Source: Myxococcus llanfairpwllgwyngyllgogerychwyrndrobwllllantysiliogogogochensis (GTDB lineage Bacteria > Myxococcota > Myxococcia > Myxococcales > Myxococcaceae). From it: DNA of 37,615 nucleotides. The stretch spans positions 1 through 37,615 of the forward strand of contig NZ_VIFM01000093.1 in assembly GCF_006636215.1 (NCBI RefSeq), read 5' to 3'. The notes under the pieces were generated by a model. It had not been told where the DNA came from. It saw only the letters and a program-made list of their open reading frames with translations, and ran no database searches. The translations under genes were made by a program, and so were the position numbers. Below, piece by piece: positions 1 through 8,248 of the stretch. Every line of letters starts with the position of its first letter. Within the stretch, counting starts at the first letter, position 1.

Positions 1-23
1 GGGGGCATGAGAGAAGGGCGGGG

Positions 24-2798
24 ATGGCCGTGACGCAGCAGTTGAAGGCAGCCAAGGCAGCAGCAGTGGAGCTTCCCGTGGACCCGACGCCGGACGTCGG
101 CTCGGAAGGGGAGAAGGCGAGCGACGGCTCGGGCGCGAGGGAGATCGCGTCCCTGACGCCGATGATGCGCCAGTACCTCGAGGTGAAGGCGCTGCACCCG
201 GACTCGGTGCTCTTCTTCCGGCTCGGGGACTTCTACGAGATGTTCTTCGAGGACGCCGTGCGGGCCTCGGAGATCCTCCAGATCACCCTCACCGCCAGGG
301 CCAAGGGCGCCGACAAGGTGCCCATGTGCGGCATCCCCTACCACTCGTCGCGGCGCTACATCGCGCGCCTGATTGGCGAGGGCCTGAAGGTCGCCATCTG
401 CGAGCAGGTGGAGGAGGCCGGCACCGGGCCCGGCATCGTCCGCCGCGAGGTGACGCGGGTCATCACCCCCGGCATGGTGCTGGACGAGGAGGTGCTGGAG
501 CCTCGGGACAGCAACTTCCTGGCCGCCGTGTGCTGGAGCGAGCGCGGGTGGGGAGGGGCGCTGCTGGAGGCGTCCACCGGCGAGTTCCTCGCCATGGAGG
601 CGGCGTCGGCGGCGGAGCTGGCGGAGTCGCTGTCGCGCGTGGAGCCCCGGGAGCTGCTGGTGCCTGGCGGGCAGCGTGACTCGGCGGAGGTGGCGCAGCT
701 GTGCGCGCGGCTGCCTCGCATGCCCGCCATCGCGGAGAGCGAGGCCGCGGCGTTCGAGCCCACGCGCGCGGCGGGGTTCCTGCGCACGCACTTCGCGGTG
801 CAGTCGCTGTCCGCCTTTGGCCTGGATGACTCGCCCCTGGCCACGAGCGCCGCGGGCGCGGCGCTGCGCTACCTGAAGGACACGCAGAAGACGCCCGCGG
901 CCCACGTGGACCGGCTCAGCCGCCAGGAGCGCTCCGGCAGCCTGCTGATGGACGAGTCCTCGCGCGCCAACCTGGAGGTGCTGCGCTCGCAGCGGGATGG
1001 GGGGCGCAAGGGCTCTTTGCTCGGCGTGTTGGATAGGACGGTGACGAGCATGGGGGCGCGCAAGCTGGCGCGCTGGCTGGCCTCGCCCCTGGGTTCGCTG
1101 CCGGAGATCCACGCGCGGCTGGACGCGGTGGAGGAGCTGTCCGCGCGCAGCGTGTGGCGCGAGGAGCTGACCGGCATCCTCAAGGAAGTGGCGGACCTGG
1201 AGCGGCTGACGGGCCGGCTGTCGCTGGGCGCGGGCAATGCCCGAGACTTGCGCGCGCTGGGATTGTCGCTGGCGCAGCTTCCCCGGCTGGGCAAGGCCCT
1301 GGCGCGGTGCCAGACGGCGCTGCTCCAGTCGCTCGCGGGGCCGCTGACGGCGCTGCCGGAGCTGGCGGACCTGCTGGCGCGCGCGGTGGTGGACGAGCCT
1401 CCCGTGGTGCTGAAGGAAGGCGGCCTCATCCGCCAGGGCTACCACGCGGAGCTGGACAAGCTGGTGGAGCTGTCCACGTCCGGCAAGGACATCCTGCTGA
1501 AGATCGAGCAGCGCGAGAAGGAGCGGACCGGCATCGGCTCGCTGAAGATCCGCTACAACAAGGTCTTCGGGTACTACCTGGAGGTGACGAAGTCGAACCT
1601 GCACCTGGTGCCGGCGGACTACATCCGCAAGCAGACCACGGTGGGGGCGGAGCGCTTCGTCACCCCGGAGCTGAAGGAGCACGAGGAGCTGGTGCTCACC
1701 GCGGAGGAGAAGCGGTGCGCGCTGGAGCTCCAACTGTTCGAGGAACTTCGCGCGAAGGTCGCCTCGGCGGCGCCGCGCATCCGTTCCGCGGCGGAGGCGG
1801 TGGCGGCGGCGGACGCGCTGCTGTCCTTCGCGCGGTGTGCTTCCGAGTATGGCTACACGCGGCCGGAGGTCGACGCGTCGGAGGTGCTGAGCATCACCGC
1901 CGGGCGGCATCCGGTGGTGGAGCGGATGCTGGGGGCGGGGGAGTCCTTCGTTCCCAACGACGTGCGGATGGACCCGGAGGACGCGCAGCTGTTGGTCATC
2001 ACCGGTCCGAACATGGCCGGCAAGAGCACGGTGATGCGGCAGGTGGCGCTCACGGCGCTGATGGCGCAGGCGGGCTCGTTCGTCCCCGCTAAGGCGGCGC
2101 GCATCGGCCTGTGTGATCGGATTTTCACGCGCGTGGGCGCGGCGGACAACCTGGCGCGCGGTCAGTCCACCTTCATGGTGGAGATGACGGAGACCAGCCA
2201 CATCCTCCACCACGCCACGCGCAAGAGCCTCATCATCCTGGATGAGATTGGACGCGGGACGTCGACGTTCGACGGGCTCTCGATTGCGTGGGCGGTGGCG
2301 GAGCACCTGCATGACCACGTGAGCGCGCGCACGCTGTTCGCCACGCATTACCACGAGCTGGTGGACCTGGCGCGCGAGCGGACCCGGGTGAAGAACCTGT
2401 GCATCGCCGTGAAGGAGCAGGGCGGCAAGGTCATCTTCCTGCGCAAGTTGATTCCCGGCGGGGCCAGCCGCTCCTACGGCATCGAAGTGGCGAAGCTCGC
2501 GGGCCTGCCCTCGGAGGTCGTGGGGCGGGCGCGGGAGCTGCTCCAGAACCTGGAGTCAGGCGAACTGGACGACGCGGGGCGTCCTCGCGTGGCGGTGCGG
2601 CAGAACCCGAAGCGCGCGGTGTCCACGGGGCAGCTCGGACTCTTCGGAGAGCCGGCGCCCGTGGCCCCGGCCGCCCCGGCGCTGCCTGCCTCGCACCAGC
2701 AGGCGCTGGAGACGCTCAAGGCGGTGTCCGTCAACACGCTGACGCCGCTGGACGCGCTCAACCTGCTGGCGAAGCTCCAGCGCGAACTGGAGGGCTGA
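24..2798 (+). CDS. mutS: DNA mismatch repair ATPase MutS
   Basis: MutS binds base mismatches and small loops, then uses ATP to recruit MutL and start strand-specific repair. The 924-residue product has the N-terminal mismatch-reading motif GDFYEMF, with Phe70 and Glu72 as the wedge and hydrogen-bonding residues. It also has the connector, lever and clamp regions, a Walker A motif GPNMAGKST near residue 661, and a Walker B/signature region LDEIGRGTSTFDG near residues 738-750. The C-terminus ends in the usual short helical dimer/tetramer tail. It is somewhat longer than E. coli MutS because of an Ala-rich N-terminal extension of about 45 residues. The ATG at 24 follows a purine-rich AGAAGGGCGGGG. 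The gene is convergent with the DUF4150 gene, with only 11 bases between stops. Identification is secure; only the exact start is uncertain. Confidence 0.98.
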   Translation: MAVTQQLKAAKAAAVELPVDPTPDVGSEGEKASDGSGAREIASLTPMMRQYLEVKALHPDSVLFFRLGDFYEMFFEDAVRASEILQITLTARAKGADKVPMCGIPYHSSRRYIARLIGEGLKVAICEQVEEAGTGPGIVRREVTRVITPGMVLDEEVLEPRDSNFLAAVCWSERGWGGALLEASTGEFLAMEAASAAELAESLSRVEPRELLVPGGQRDSAEVAQLCARLPRMPAIAESEAAAFEPTRAAGFLRTHFAVQSLSAFGLDDSPLATSAAGAALRYLKDTQKTPAAHVDRLSRQERSGSLLMDESSRANLEVLRSQRDGGRKGSLLGVLDRTVTSMGARKLARWLASPLGSLPEIHARLDAVEELSARSVWREELTGILKEVADLERLTGRLSLGAGNARDLRALGLSLAQLPRLGKALARCQTALLQSLAGPLTALPELADLLARAVVDEPPVVLKEGGLIRQGYHAELDKLVELSTSGKDILLKIEQREKERTGIGSLKIRYNKVFGYYLEVTKSNLHLVPADYIRKQTTVGAERFVTPELKEHEELVLTAEEKRCALELQLFEELRAKVASAAPRIRSAAEAVAAADALLSFARCASEYGYTRPEVDASEVLSITAGRHPVVERMLGAGESFVPNDVRMDPEDAQLLVITGPNMAGKSTVMRQVALTALMAQAGSFVPAKAARIGLCDRIFTRVGAADNLARGQSTFMVEMTETSHILHHATRKSLIILDEIGRGTSTFDGLSIAWAVAEHLHDHVSARTLFATHYHELVDLARERTRVKNLCIAVKEQGGKVIFLRKLIPGGASRSYGIEVAKLAGLPSEVVGRARELLQNLESGELDDAGRPRVAVRQNPKRAVSTGQLGLFGEPAPVAPAAPALPASHQQALETLKAVSVNTLTPLDALNLLAKLQRELEG

Positions 2799-2809
2799 GC
2801 GACGCGCGG

Positions 2810-3187
2810 TCAGCCCATGATGTTCTTCTTGTTGTGAAAGAGCGGGTCGCCCAGGCGGCACACGTTCTTGCCTTCGAACTTCACGTCGAAGGAGTACATC
2901 ATGAACTCGCAGGGGCCCTTGGTGGCGCTGCTGGCCACGCCGCCGCCCGCGGTGCCGGCCTCGTTGCCTGACGAGACGCTGTAGGTGGCCCCCTTCACCA
3001 TGGGCATGTGCCCTTCGATGGTGACTGTCTTGGGGCCATCCGCCGTGTCCGCGGAGCGACCCACGTTCGGGTAGGGGATGGGGACCGGGCCGGCGGGAGA
3101 CGGGGTCTTGCAGACGTCTGGCAGGACGATGCTCTGCCCCTTGCTTCCACCATGGGTGACGCCTCGACCGTTGACGAAGGTGGGCAC
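2810..3187 (-). CDS. DUF4150 (PAAR-like) T6SS tip protein
   Basis: This 125-residue protein matches the DUF4150 family, a PAAR-like group thought to sharpen the VgrG spike of type VI secretion systems and to carry effectors. The family pattern is visible: an N-terminal MPTFVNGRGVTHGGSKG, the segment DVCKTPSPAGPVPIPYPN, a middle VTIEGHMPMVKG, a Gly/Ala-rich SSGNEAGTAGGGV stretch and a terminal CRLGDPLFHNKKN. It has no signal peptide, as expected for a T6SS tip. It is the last gene of the minus-strand operon, 41 bases after the Imm11 gene. The start lies just downstream of GAAAGGACC. The domain call is strong. Delivery of the neighbouring toxin by this tip is inference from gene order. Confidence 0.9.
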   Translation of the reverse strand: MPTFVNGRGVTHGGSKGQSIVLPDVCKTPSPAGPVPIPYPNVGRSADTADGPKTVTIEGHMPMVKGATYSVSSGNEAGTAGGGVASSATKGPCEFMMYSFDVKFEGKNVCRLGDPLFHNKKNIMG

Positions 3188-3228
3188 GGAAAGGTCCTTT
3201 CTCGAAGGGGCGAGAGTGTCGTGAGCCG

Positions 3229-3801
3229 TCAGGCGCTCACGAATTCGTGGGGTTCCAGGAAGCGGAGATGGGGGAAGGCCTTTGACTCCAGCACGCGCTT
3301 GACGTCCTCGTGGACGAGGACCGCGCTGACGTTCTCCGCGAGCCGAAACAGCTTGAGGCCACGGGGCTTGTCACCATCAATGGCCAGGTGGTCGATGCTC
3401 GCGTCGATCAGGCGGGAGCTGTCAGGAGTGTGGAAGACGGTCTCCGCGAGGTTCGCGGCCCTCACCAGCCCGATGACATTGAAGGCCTTGTAGCCCCGGT
3501 GGACGACGGTTCCATCCTCGCTCTGGATGACGGCGTCATAGACGTCGAGGCTGTCCACACCTGCCTCGAGCAGCGCCGCATGGAACGCATTGCTCATGAG
3601 GTTGGCCGTATTGAAGTAGTCCAGCAGTTCTCCCTGCTCATTGCCAGGGATGATTCCGACGACGATGAGTTGTGAGGGCGGACGCTGGAAGGGTTTGCCG
3701 GCCCACCATCGGTCTCGAAGACTCAGGTTTGGCACGGGATAGATGAGCATCATGTCGTGGCTGCTCGACTCGAGAATGTAATATTTCGGGATCGCTTGCA
3801 T
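3229..3801 (-). CDS. Imm11/DUF1629-type immunity protein
   Basis: The 190-residue product resembles the Imm11 (DUF1629) family, soluble proteins often encoded directly beside polymorphic or T6SS toxins and thought to neutralise them. Features seen are the N-terminal KYYIL start, the central segment YDAVIQSEDGTVVHRGYKAFNVIGLVRAANL, a conserved-looking SRLIDASIDHLAID, and the terminal FRLAENVSAVLVHEDVKRVLE, typical of a DUF1629 ending. There is no signal peptide or membrane segment, so it should act in the cytoplasm. It starts 9 bases after the stop of the AHH nuclease gene, the usual toxin-then-immunity order. That it protects against this specific toxin is inference from adjacency. Confidence 0.82.
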   Translation of the reverse strand: MQAIPKYYILESSSHDMMLIYPVPNLSLRDRWWAGKPFQRPPSQLIVVGIIPGNEQGELLDYFNTANLMSNAFHAALLEAGVDSLDVYDAVIQSEDGTVVHRGYKAFNVIGLVRAANLAETVFHTPDSSRLIDASIDHLAIDGDKPRGLKLFRLAENVSAVLVHEDVKRVLESKAFPHLRFLEPHEFVSA

Positions 3802-3810
3802 CGTGACGGC

Positions 3811-4809
3811 TCAGAGAATCCTGGTGACGCTGCCCTTGGCCTTGGACCTGGTGAACTTCCCGATGCCTACCATTTCATCCGCATAGTCTTGAGTGAGGGA
3901 GTCCGTATAAAGTGGGGGGCGCCAGACGGACTTCGTCAGGAGTCCGCGGAGGCTCTCGGAGAGCGAATTCAGGCGTGCGGTGAGTCCCAAGGGCGGCGCG
4001 AACCTGTCCTCGTTCTCAGCCTTGCTCTCCATCGCGATGGAGCACGACTCGGTGGCCATCACCGCCAGGCGCTCGCCAATCGACTGAAGAATCGCTCTTG
4101 CCTTGTCCGAGTATGGTTTGTGACGCATGTGGAACTGCCTGCCACCGGAGGCTTCGATGGCGGCCGCGACGTAGGCGGGTTTGAATGCTTCTGTCTCTTC
4201 GCCCAACACGTCATCCTTGCGCTTCTTGAGGTATTTGAGTCCCAGGTCCGCGGGCCATTCGTTGCAGTTGGAGAGAGCGTAGGGGCTTGGTAACCATTCC
4301 CCATTCTCGGCGGCGTTGACGTCGTAGCCAATGGAATATCCCTTCTTGATGTAGCTCGACATGGCTGGCCCTCCCTTGTCAGGGAGGTAGTCCGCGATGC
4401 AGTTGTCGTCTCCCATGAAAGGAACGACGGAGGACCCCTTGAGCGACTCGTTTCCCGGGATGAGGTGATGGGGTGCGTACTGGAGGGGGTATTCCTCCTC
4501 CTCCTTGTCCTCCGCGTAGGTCTGAATCAGCTTCGGGCGTTTGACCGTTCCATAGGTCACGACCTCCCCCTTCTTGAACAGCAGGGAGACCTTGTCCGCT
4601 GCGGGCTCGAGGTTCTTGGCTGCCTTCATCTTCCTGCCCAGCACGCCGCCGTCCGTCGCCGCCATTCCTCCCACGGCGTCATCATCGGGGTTCTGCAGCA
4701 ACATCTTCTGGGAGTGCGCGTCGCCTTGCTCGTGCCAGGGGCAGGTCTTCTCGTTGTGCACCTCCTCCGAGACGAATTCCGAGACGGCCACTTCTTCACC
4801 GATCTCCAT
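3811..4809 (-). CDS. AHH-type HNH/endonuclease VII-fold toxin
   Basis: This is a probable nuclease effector of 332 residues. The central region carries APHHLIPGN at residues 112-120, matching the A-x-H-H signature of the AHH family within the HNH/Endo VII superfamily. The second family block lies at GGRQFHMRHKPYS (residues 222-234), with His227 and His230. The N-terminal 70 or so residues, with an acidic start and a Cys/His patch KTCPWHEQGDAHS, resemble no family I know and may be the loading segment. There is no signal peptide. The ATG at 4809 has an excellent ribosome site, GGAAGGAGGAGGACC. A longer in-frame start at 4872 would overlap the preceding gene and is rejected. It lies between the ketosynthase-like gene and the Imm11 gene. 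The fold assignment is good; target (DNA or RNA) is unknown. Confidence 0.8.
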   Translation of the reverse strand: MEIGEEVAVSEFVSEEVHNEKTCPWHEQGDAHSQKMLLQNPDDDAVGGMAATDGGVLGRKMKAAKNLEPAADKVSLLFKKGEVVTYGTVKRPKLIQTYAEDKEEEEYPLQYAPHHLIPGNESLKGSSVVPFMGDDNCIADYLPDKGGPAMSSYIKKGYSIGYDVNAAENGEWLPSPYALSNCNEWPADLGLKYLKKRKDDVLGEETEAFKPAYVAAAIEASGGRQFHMRHKPYSDKARAILQSIGERLAVMATESCSIAMESKAENEDRFAPPLGLTARLNSLSESLRGLLTKSVWRPPLYTDSLTQDYADEMVGIGKFTRSKAKGSVTRIL

Positions 4810-4834
4810 GGTCCTCCTCCTTCCAAGTTCCAGT

Positions 4835-5890
4835 TCAGGTGGGCTGCAGGAGCGCCGCCGCACGGCCCTCAAGGTCGGAGGTGCTCCAGACCAGGGTGGG
4901 GCCCTTCACGTGCCCGGCGCGCAGGCGCTCCGCGGCGAGCACCAGCATCAGAGGTCCCAACGCCGCGCCGGCGTCGCCCACGCAGTCCGCGGGATGTTCG
5001 ATGCGATGTGCCTCCTGGAAGCGCTCCGCGTTTCGCAGGTAGGCCACGCCCCATTCCTTGCTGGGCAGGCTCTCTCCATTGAAGCCCGCGAACACGCACT
5101 GCACCTTGGGCGCGTTGCCCGGCATCCCCGCGAAGAGCGCTTGAAACGCGTGGGCGAGACCGTCTCCAAGATAGGGCTCCTCGGAGTAGCGGTGCCCCTG
5201 CTCCGTGCCGACTCCCACGTGGGTGATGCGGGCCACGGGCTCGAGGCCGAAGCGTCGCGCGCCACCAGGAGTAGACAGGAGCAGGAAGCTCGCGGCCTCT
5301 CCCGGAATGAAGCCGTCCGTGCCCCGGGGGCGCAGTCGGTCCTCCGAGTCCAGCACGGCCAGCCTCCGGGGATGGTTGAAGGTGTCCAGCCCACCGACGA
5401 TGACGGTGGAGGCCTGTCCCGTGGACAGCAGTCGCATCGCGTCGCGCAGGGCCAGGAGGCCGCCCGCTCCGCCGTGCCGGTACACCCGGCTGCTGGCGAC
5501 ATCGAGCCGCACTCCCGATTGGCGGGCGAGCTGCTCCATCATCACCCGTGAGGAGGGAAGCTGAATCCCCCATCGGTCCTCGGGGAGGGCCAGGAGCAGG
5601 GGCGCCGCACCCGTGAGGCCCGCGCAGGCCTCCGCGAGGGCGTACGTGGACAGGCGCAACAGGCGAATCCAGGTGTTGGAGAGGCGCGTCCCGTCGACCT
5701 CCAGGGGCGGCAGGTAGTGCTCGGCGAGGAACGACACCACCTGTCGTTCATGGGCACGGTTCAAGAGGCCTGCCTCCGCGAACCGCACGAGCCCCGCGCG
5801 GACGGACGTCGCCGTGGTGGGCACATCGAGCCCCACCGGGGTGGTGGCTCCCAGCCCCACGACCTCCACGCCAGGCATGGCGCCGCTCAC
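4835..5890 (-). CDS. Catalytically degenerate beta-ketoacyl synthase/thiolase-fold protein
   Basis: The 351-residue product follows the overall plan of FabB/FabF-type ketosynthases: an N-terminal VEVVGLGATTPVG, a core strand STVIVGGLDTFNHP, a segment TDGFIPGEAASFLLL and a C-terminal VGDAGAALGPLMLVLA. The catalytic residues are missing. The position of the Cys nucleophile holds SSRVYRHGGAG (133-143). The HGTST histidine is replaced by GFNGES (269-274). The second histidine (GH) has become Gly305-Asp306. It is therefore unlikely to condense acyl chains. The GTG at 5890 overlaps the upstream stop as GTGA; an ATG at 5878 is the alternative. Its place in a T6SS-like effector operon suggests an adaptor or chaperone role, which is inference. 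Confidence 0.75.
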   Translation of the reverse strand: MSGAMPGVEVVGLGATTPVGLDVPTTATSVRAGLVRFAEAGLLNRAHERQVVSFLAEHYLPPLEVDGTRLSNTWIRLLRLSTYALAEACAGLTGAAPLLLALPEDRWGIQLPSSRVMMEQLARQSGVRLDVASSRVYRHGGAGGLLALRDAMRLLSTGQASTVIVGGLDTFNHPRRLAVLDSEDRLRPRGTDGFIPGEAASFLLLSTPGGARRFGLEPVARITHVGVGTEQGHRYSEEPYLGDGLAHAFQALFAGMPGNAPKVQCVFAGFNGESLPSKEWGVAYLRNAERFQEAHRIEHPADCVGDAGAALGPLMLVLAAERLRAGHVKGPTLVWSTSDLEGRAAALLQPT

Positions 5891-6912
5891 GAGCGAGCCC
5901 CCGTCATGCGCTTCACCGCGAGCGTCACCTGCTCGACCTTCAAGGCGCGCTTGTCGCAAGGAACGCATCCGCGCCACGTCAACGAGAAGCGGTGCTGGTC
6001 TGGCTCCAGGAGCAGGGTCTCGATGTGGAGGCGCGGCTTCTCCTCCTTGCCGGCGATGCGCACGGAGGCTTCCAGGTCCACCTCGGGCAGATGGAAGCGC
6101 TGCACGCCTTCGGGCGCCGCGTTGATGAGCTCCACGGGCTCGCCGCCCTTCAGCCAGGTCGGGTAGATCTGTCCCTCGGGGGCGGCCTGGAAGAAACGCG
6201 TGTCGAAGTCTCGCGGGAGATAGGGCGCGCGATGCTTCTTCCAGGCTTCGTCATACGTCCCCGCGAACCCCATTCGCGGCTGCCAGGACGGAGCGACGAA
6301 ACCCACGCCGTGTGGCGGTGTCTTGTCGGACAGGCTGGTGAGGGGGAAGCCGGGGTGCGTGAGGTTGGGCAGCGGCGTGCCGTTCATCGCCTTGACGGCG
6401 CGCTGTCCCCGAAAGCCCACGCCCACCGGGTTTCGCATCTCCGCGAGGAAGCCGTGAGGGCCCGTCTGGTGACGGCCTCCGTAGGCGCGCTCCCACGTCA
6501 GGGGCACCCGCGTCGTCGGAATGGGCGTCGTCGCTGATGCGCCCAGCAGGCCCGCCTTCCAGGTCCTGTCTCCGTGGACCTGCACCAGCTTCTTGAGAGT
6601 ACCCACCGACATGGACAGGCCAAAGTCCGACGCCGGACGTCCCTTGGGTGCGTGGGCGTCTCCGACGAGGACGACGTCCGTGCCGCGCTTCATGAGGTGT
6701 GATTCGCCCGAGTACTTGAGGCTGGTCTCTCCGGGAGGGCCCCAGTGCTCGTCCACGTGCGCGACGGCCTGCTGTGTCTCGGCGACGTGGAGCCCGCTGG
6801 AGGTCATGGCGAAGGTCGCCTTGAGGACCACGTACAGCGTGTCCACACCCTTCTCGTCTGGAAACAGGTAGATCGCTGGCGCGAAGGGGGTGGTGTTCTC
6901 GAGTTGCAGCAT
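5887..6912 (-). CDS. DUF2169 domain protein, T6SS effector adaptor type
   Basis: This 341-residue protein has the DUF2169 pattern. It opens with LENTTPFAPAIYLFPDEKG, continues with the strand LYVVLKATF and the motif SLKYSGESHLMKRGTDVVLVGDAHAP, then the block VPLTWERAYGG and further on NPVGVGF. DUF2169 proteins are commonly encoded with VgrG, DUF4150 and effectors and are thought to help load effectors on the secretion spike. No signal peptide is visible. The ATG at 6912 follows the TIGR02270 stop by 25 bases, and its own stop overlaps the likely GTG of the ketosynthase-like gene. Domain identity is strong; the loading role comes from the family context. Confidence 0.92.
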   Translation of the reverse strand: MLQLENTTPFAPAIYLFPDEKGVDTLYVVLKATFAMTSSGLHVAETQQAVAHVDEHWGPPGETSLKYSGESHLMKRGTDVVLVGDAHAPKGRPASDFGLSMSVGTLKKLVQVHGDRTWKAGLLGASATTPIPTTRVPLTWERAYGGRHQTGPHGFLAEMRNPVGVGFRGQRAVKAMNGTPLPNLTHPGFPLTSLSDKTPPHGVGFVAPSWQPRMGFAGTYDEAWKKHRAPYLPRDFDTRFFQAAPEGQIYPTWLKGGEPVELINAAPEGVQRFHLPEVDLEASVRIAGKEEKPRLHIETLLLEPDQHRFSLTWRGCVPCDKRALKVEQVTLAVKRMTGARS

Positions 6913-6937
6913 GGCGGTGTTCCCCTGGCTGGCATGC

Positions 6938-8248
6938 TCATCGCGTCGTGAGTCGCGGTCGGCCCGTCCTGACGGCTGTCAGGCCCGTGGCCAGGGCCGC
7001 GGTCTGCCGGTTCGCCCACGTCCGCGTGTCGAAGCGCACGGCGCCCTGGGTCTGGACCGCCAGGTCGAGCGCGAGCTGTTCGCGCCCGCGCATGGGCTCG
7101 GTGGAGAGGGCCTTCCACGCGACCTCGGGGGAAAGGGGCTGGCCCCGCAGGTAGCGCGTCTTCGGGGAGAAGTGGTCCTTCTCCTTCGCCCACCACCGGG
7201 CGACGGCGGTCGCGTCCGGGAGGGGCAGGGTGGCTTCAGGGGAAGGGACGAGGTCCGCGTCCAGGTCGTCCTCCTCGAGGGGCGGGAGGCCGTTCTCCTC
7301 GTCGGCCTTGGCGGGCCGTGCGAAGTCGCCTTCCAGCCGCAGCCCCGTCACGCGAGAGAAGGACTCGCCCGCGAGGCGAGCGGTCCTGTCGTGCTTCATG
7401 GCCTCCAGGCAGAGCTCCGCGGCGTGACGCCAGCCGGAGTGACCCAGCGCCCACAGGGCCGCTGACTCCAAGGCGGGCACGTCCAGCGCGGCGGCCATCC
7501 GGGACACGTCCTCGGCGTGACCTGCCGCCGCGAGCACCGCGAGGACCCGCGCGGCTTCGGGCGCCGTGCTCGCGACGGGCCTGCGGAGGGCATGGAGCGC
7601 GGCGGGATATCCCAGGGCCAACGCCGTCTCACCGGCGGCGATGCGCACGTCGGGGCTTTGCGCGCCAAGGGCTGATTCCAGCAGGGGACGCGCGGCTGGA
7701 AGGTCTTCACGGAGCGCTCTCAGTGCCGCCGTCTTGATTTCGGCGGACTCGCTGCGCAGCAGCGGCAACAAGGCTTCAGCCTCCAGCGCTTCGCCACGAA
7801 GGCTCAGCAGGCCCAACGCCGCGGCCTGGAGTCCTGGCGTCGCTTGAAGCTCACGACGTCGCAGGAATTTCGAGACCTCGGCGGTGGGTGCCAGGCGCAG
7901 CGCCCTGAAGAGGGCTGTCTGTCGCGGCCCTGGCGCCTCCGAGAAGAACGGGAGGAGCCAGTCCAGGGGCGCGCCCGTCGCCATCAGCGCGAGGGCCGCG
8001 ACGAAGACCTCCTCGGGCCGGGTGCTCTCCAGCCAGGGAATGACGAGTCGCTCGGGGGCTTCCGGGCCCGCGCACGCCAGCCCGTCCAGATGGGCCAGCA
8101 AACGGGCCTCGGGCCCCTGAGCCACTTCGTGCAAGCGATAGTCAGGAGAATGGCGGGCCCGCTGCCATTGACTCGCGAGAAAGGCAGCCTCCTCCAGGTG
8201 TTCCTCCACGATGTCCCACATGACGGGGCATCGGCGCGGAGCCGCCAT
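6938..8248 (-). CDS. TIGR02270 family HEAT-like protein
   Basis: The 436-residue product matches TIGR02270, a family found next to T6SS genes in myxobacteria and other proteobacteria. The characteristic N-terminus DIVEEHLEEAAFLASQWQRA and the block ARLLAHLDGLACAG are present. Most of the rest is alpha-solenoid: successive Ala/Leu-rich helices such as AALGLLSLRGEALEAEALLPLL, IKTAALRALREDLPAARPLLES and VRIAAGETALALG look like HEAT repeats. The C-terminal quarter is less repetitive and holds RYLRGQPLSPEVAWKAL. The preferred start is ATG 8248, which overlaps the DUF6484 stop as TGATG and suggests translational coupling. A TTG three bases earlier is possible. A scaffolding role is likely but unproven. 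Confidence 0.88.
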   Translation of the reverse strand: MAAPRRCPVMWDIVEEHLEEAAFLASQWQRARHSPDYRLHEVAQGPEARLLAHLDGLACAGPEAPERLVIPWLESTRPEEVFVAALALMATGAPLDWLLPFFSEAPGPRQTALFRALRLAPTAEVSKFLRRRELQATPGLQAAALGLLSLRGEALEAEALLPLLRSESAEIKTAALRALREDLPAARPLLESALGAQSPDVRIAAGETALALGYPAALHALRRPVASTAPEAARVLAVLAAAGHAEDVSRMAAALDVPALESAALWALGHSGWRHAAELCLEAMKHDRTARLAGESFSRVTGLRLEGDFARPAKADEENGLPPLEEDDLDADLVPSPEATLPLPDATAVARWWAKEKDHFSPKTRYLRGQPLSPEVAWKALSTEPMRGREQLALDLAVQTQGAVRFDTRTWANRQTAALATGLTAVRTGRPRLTTR

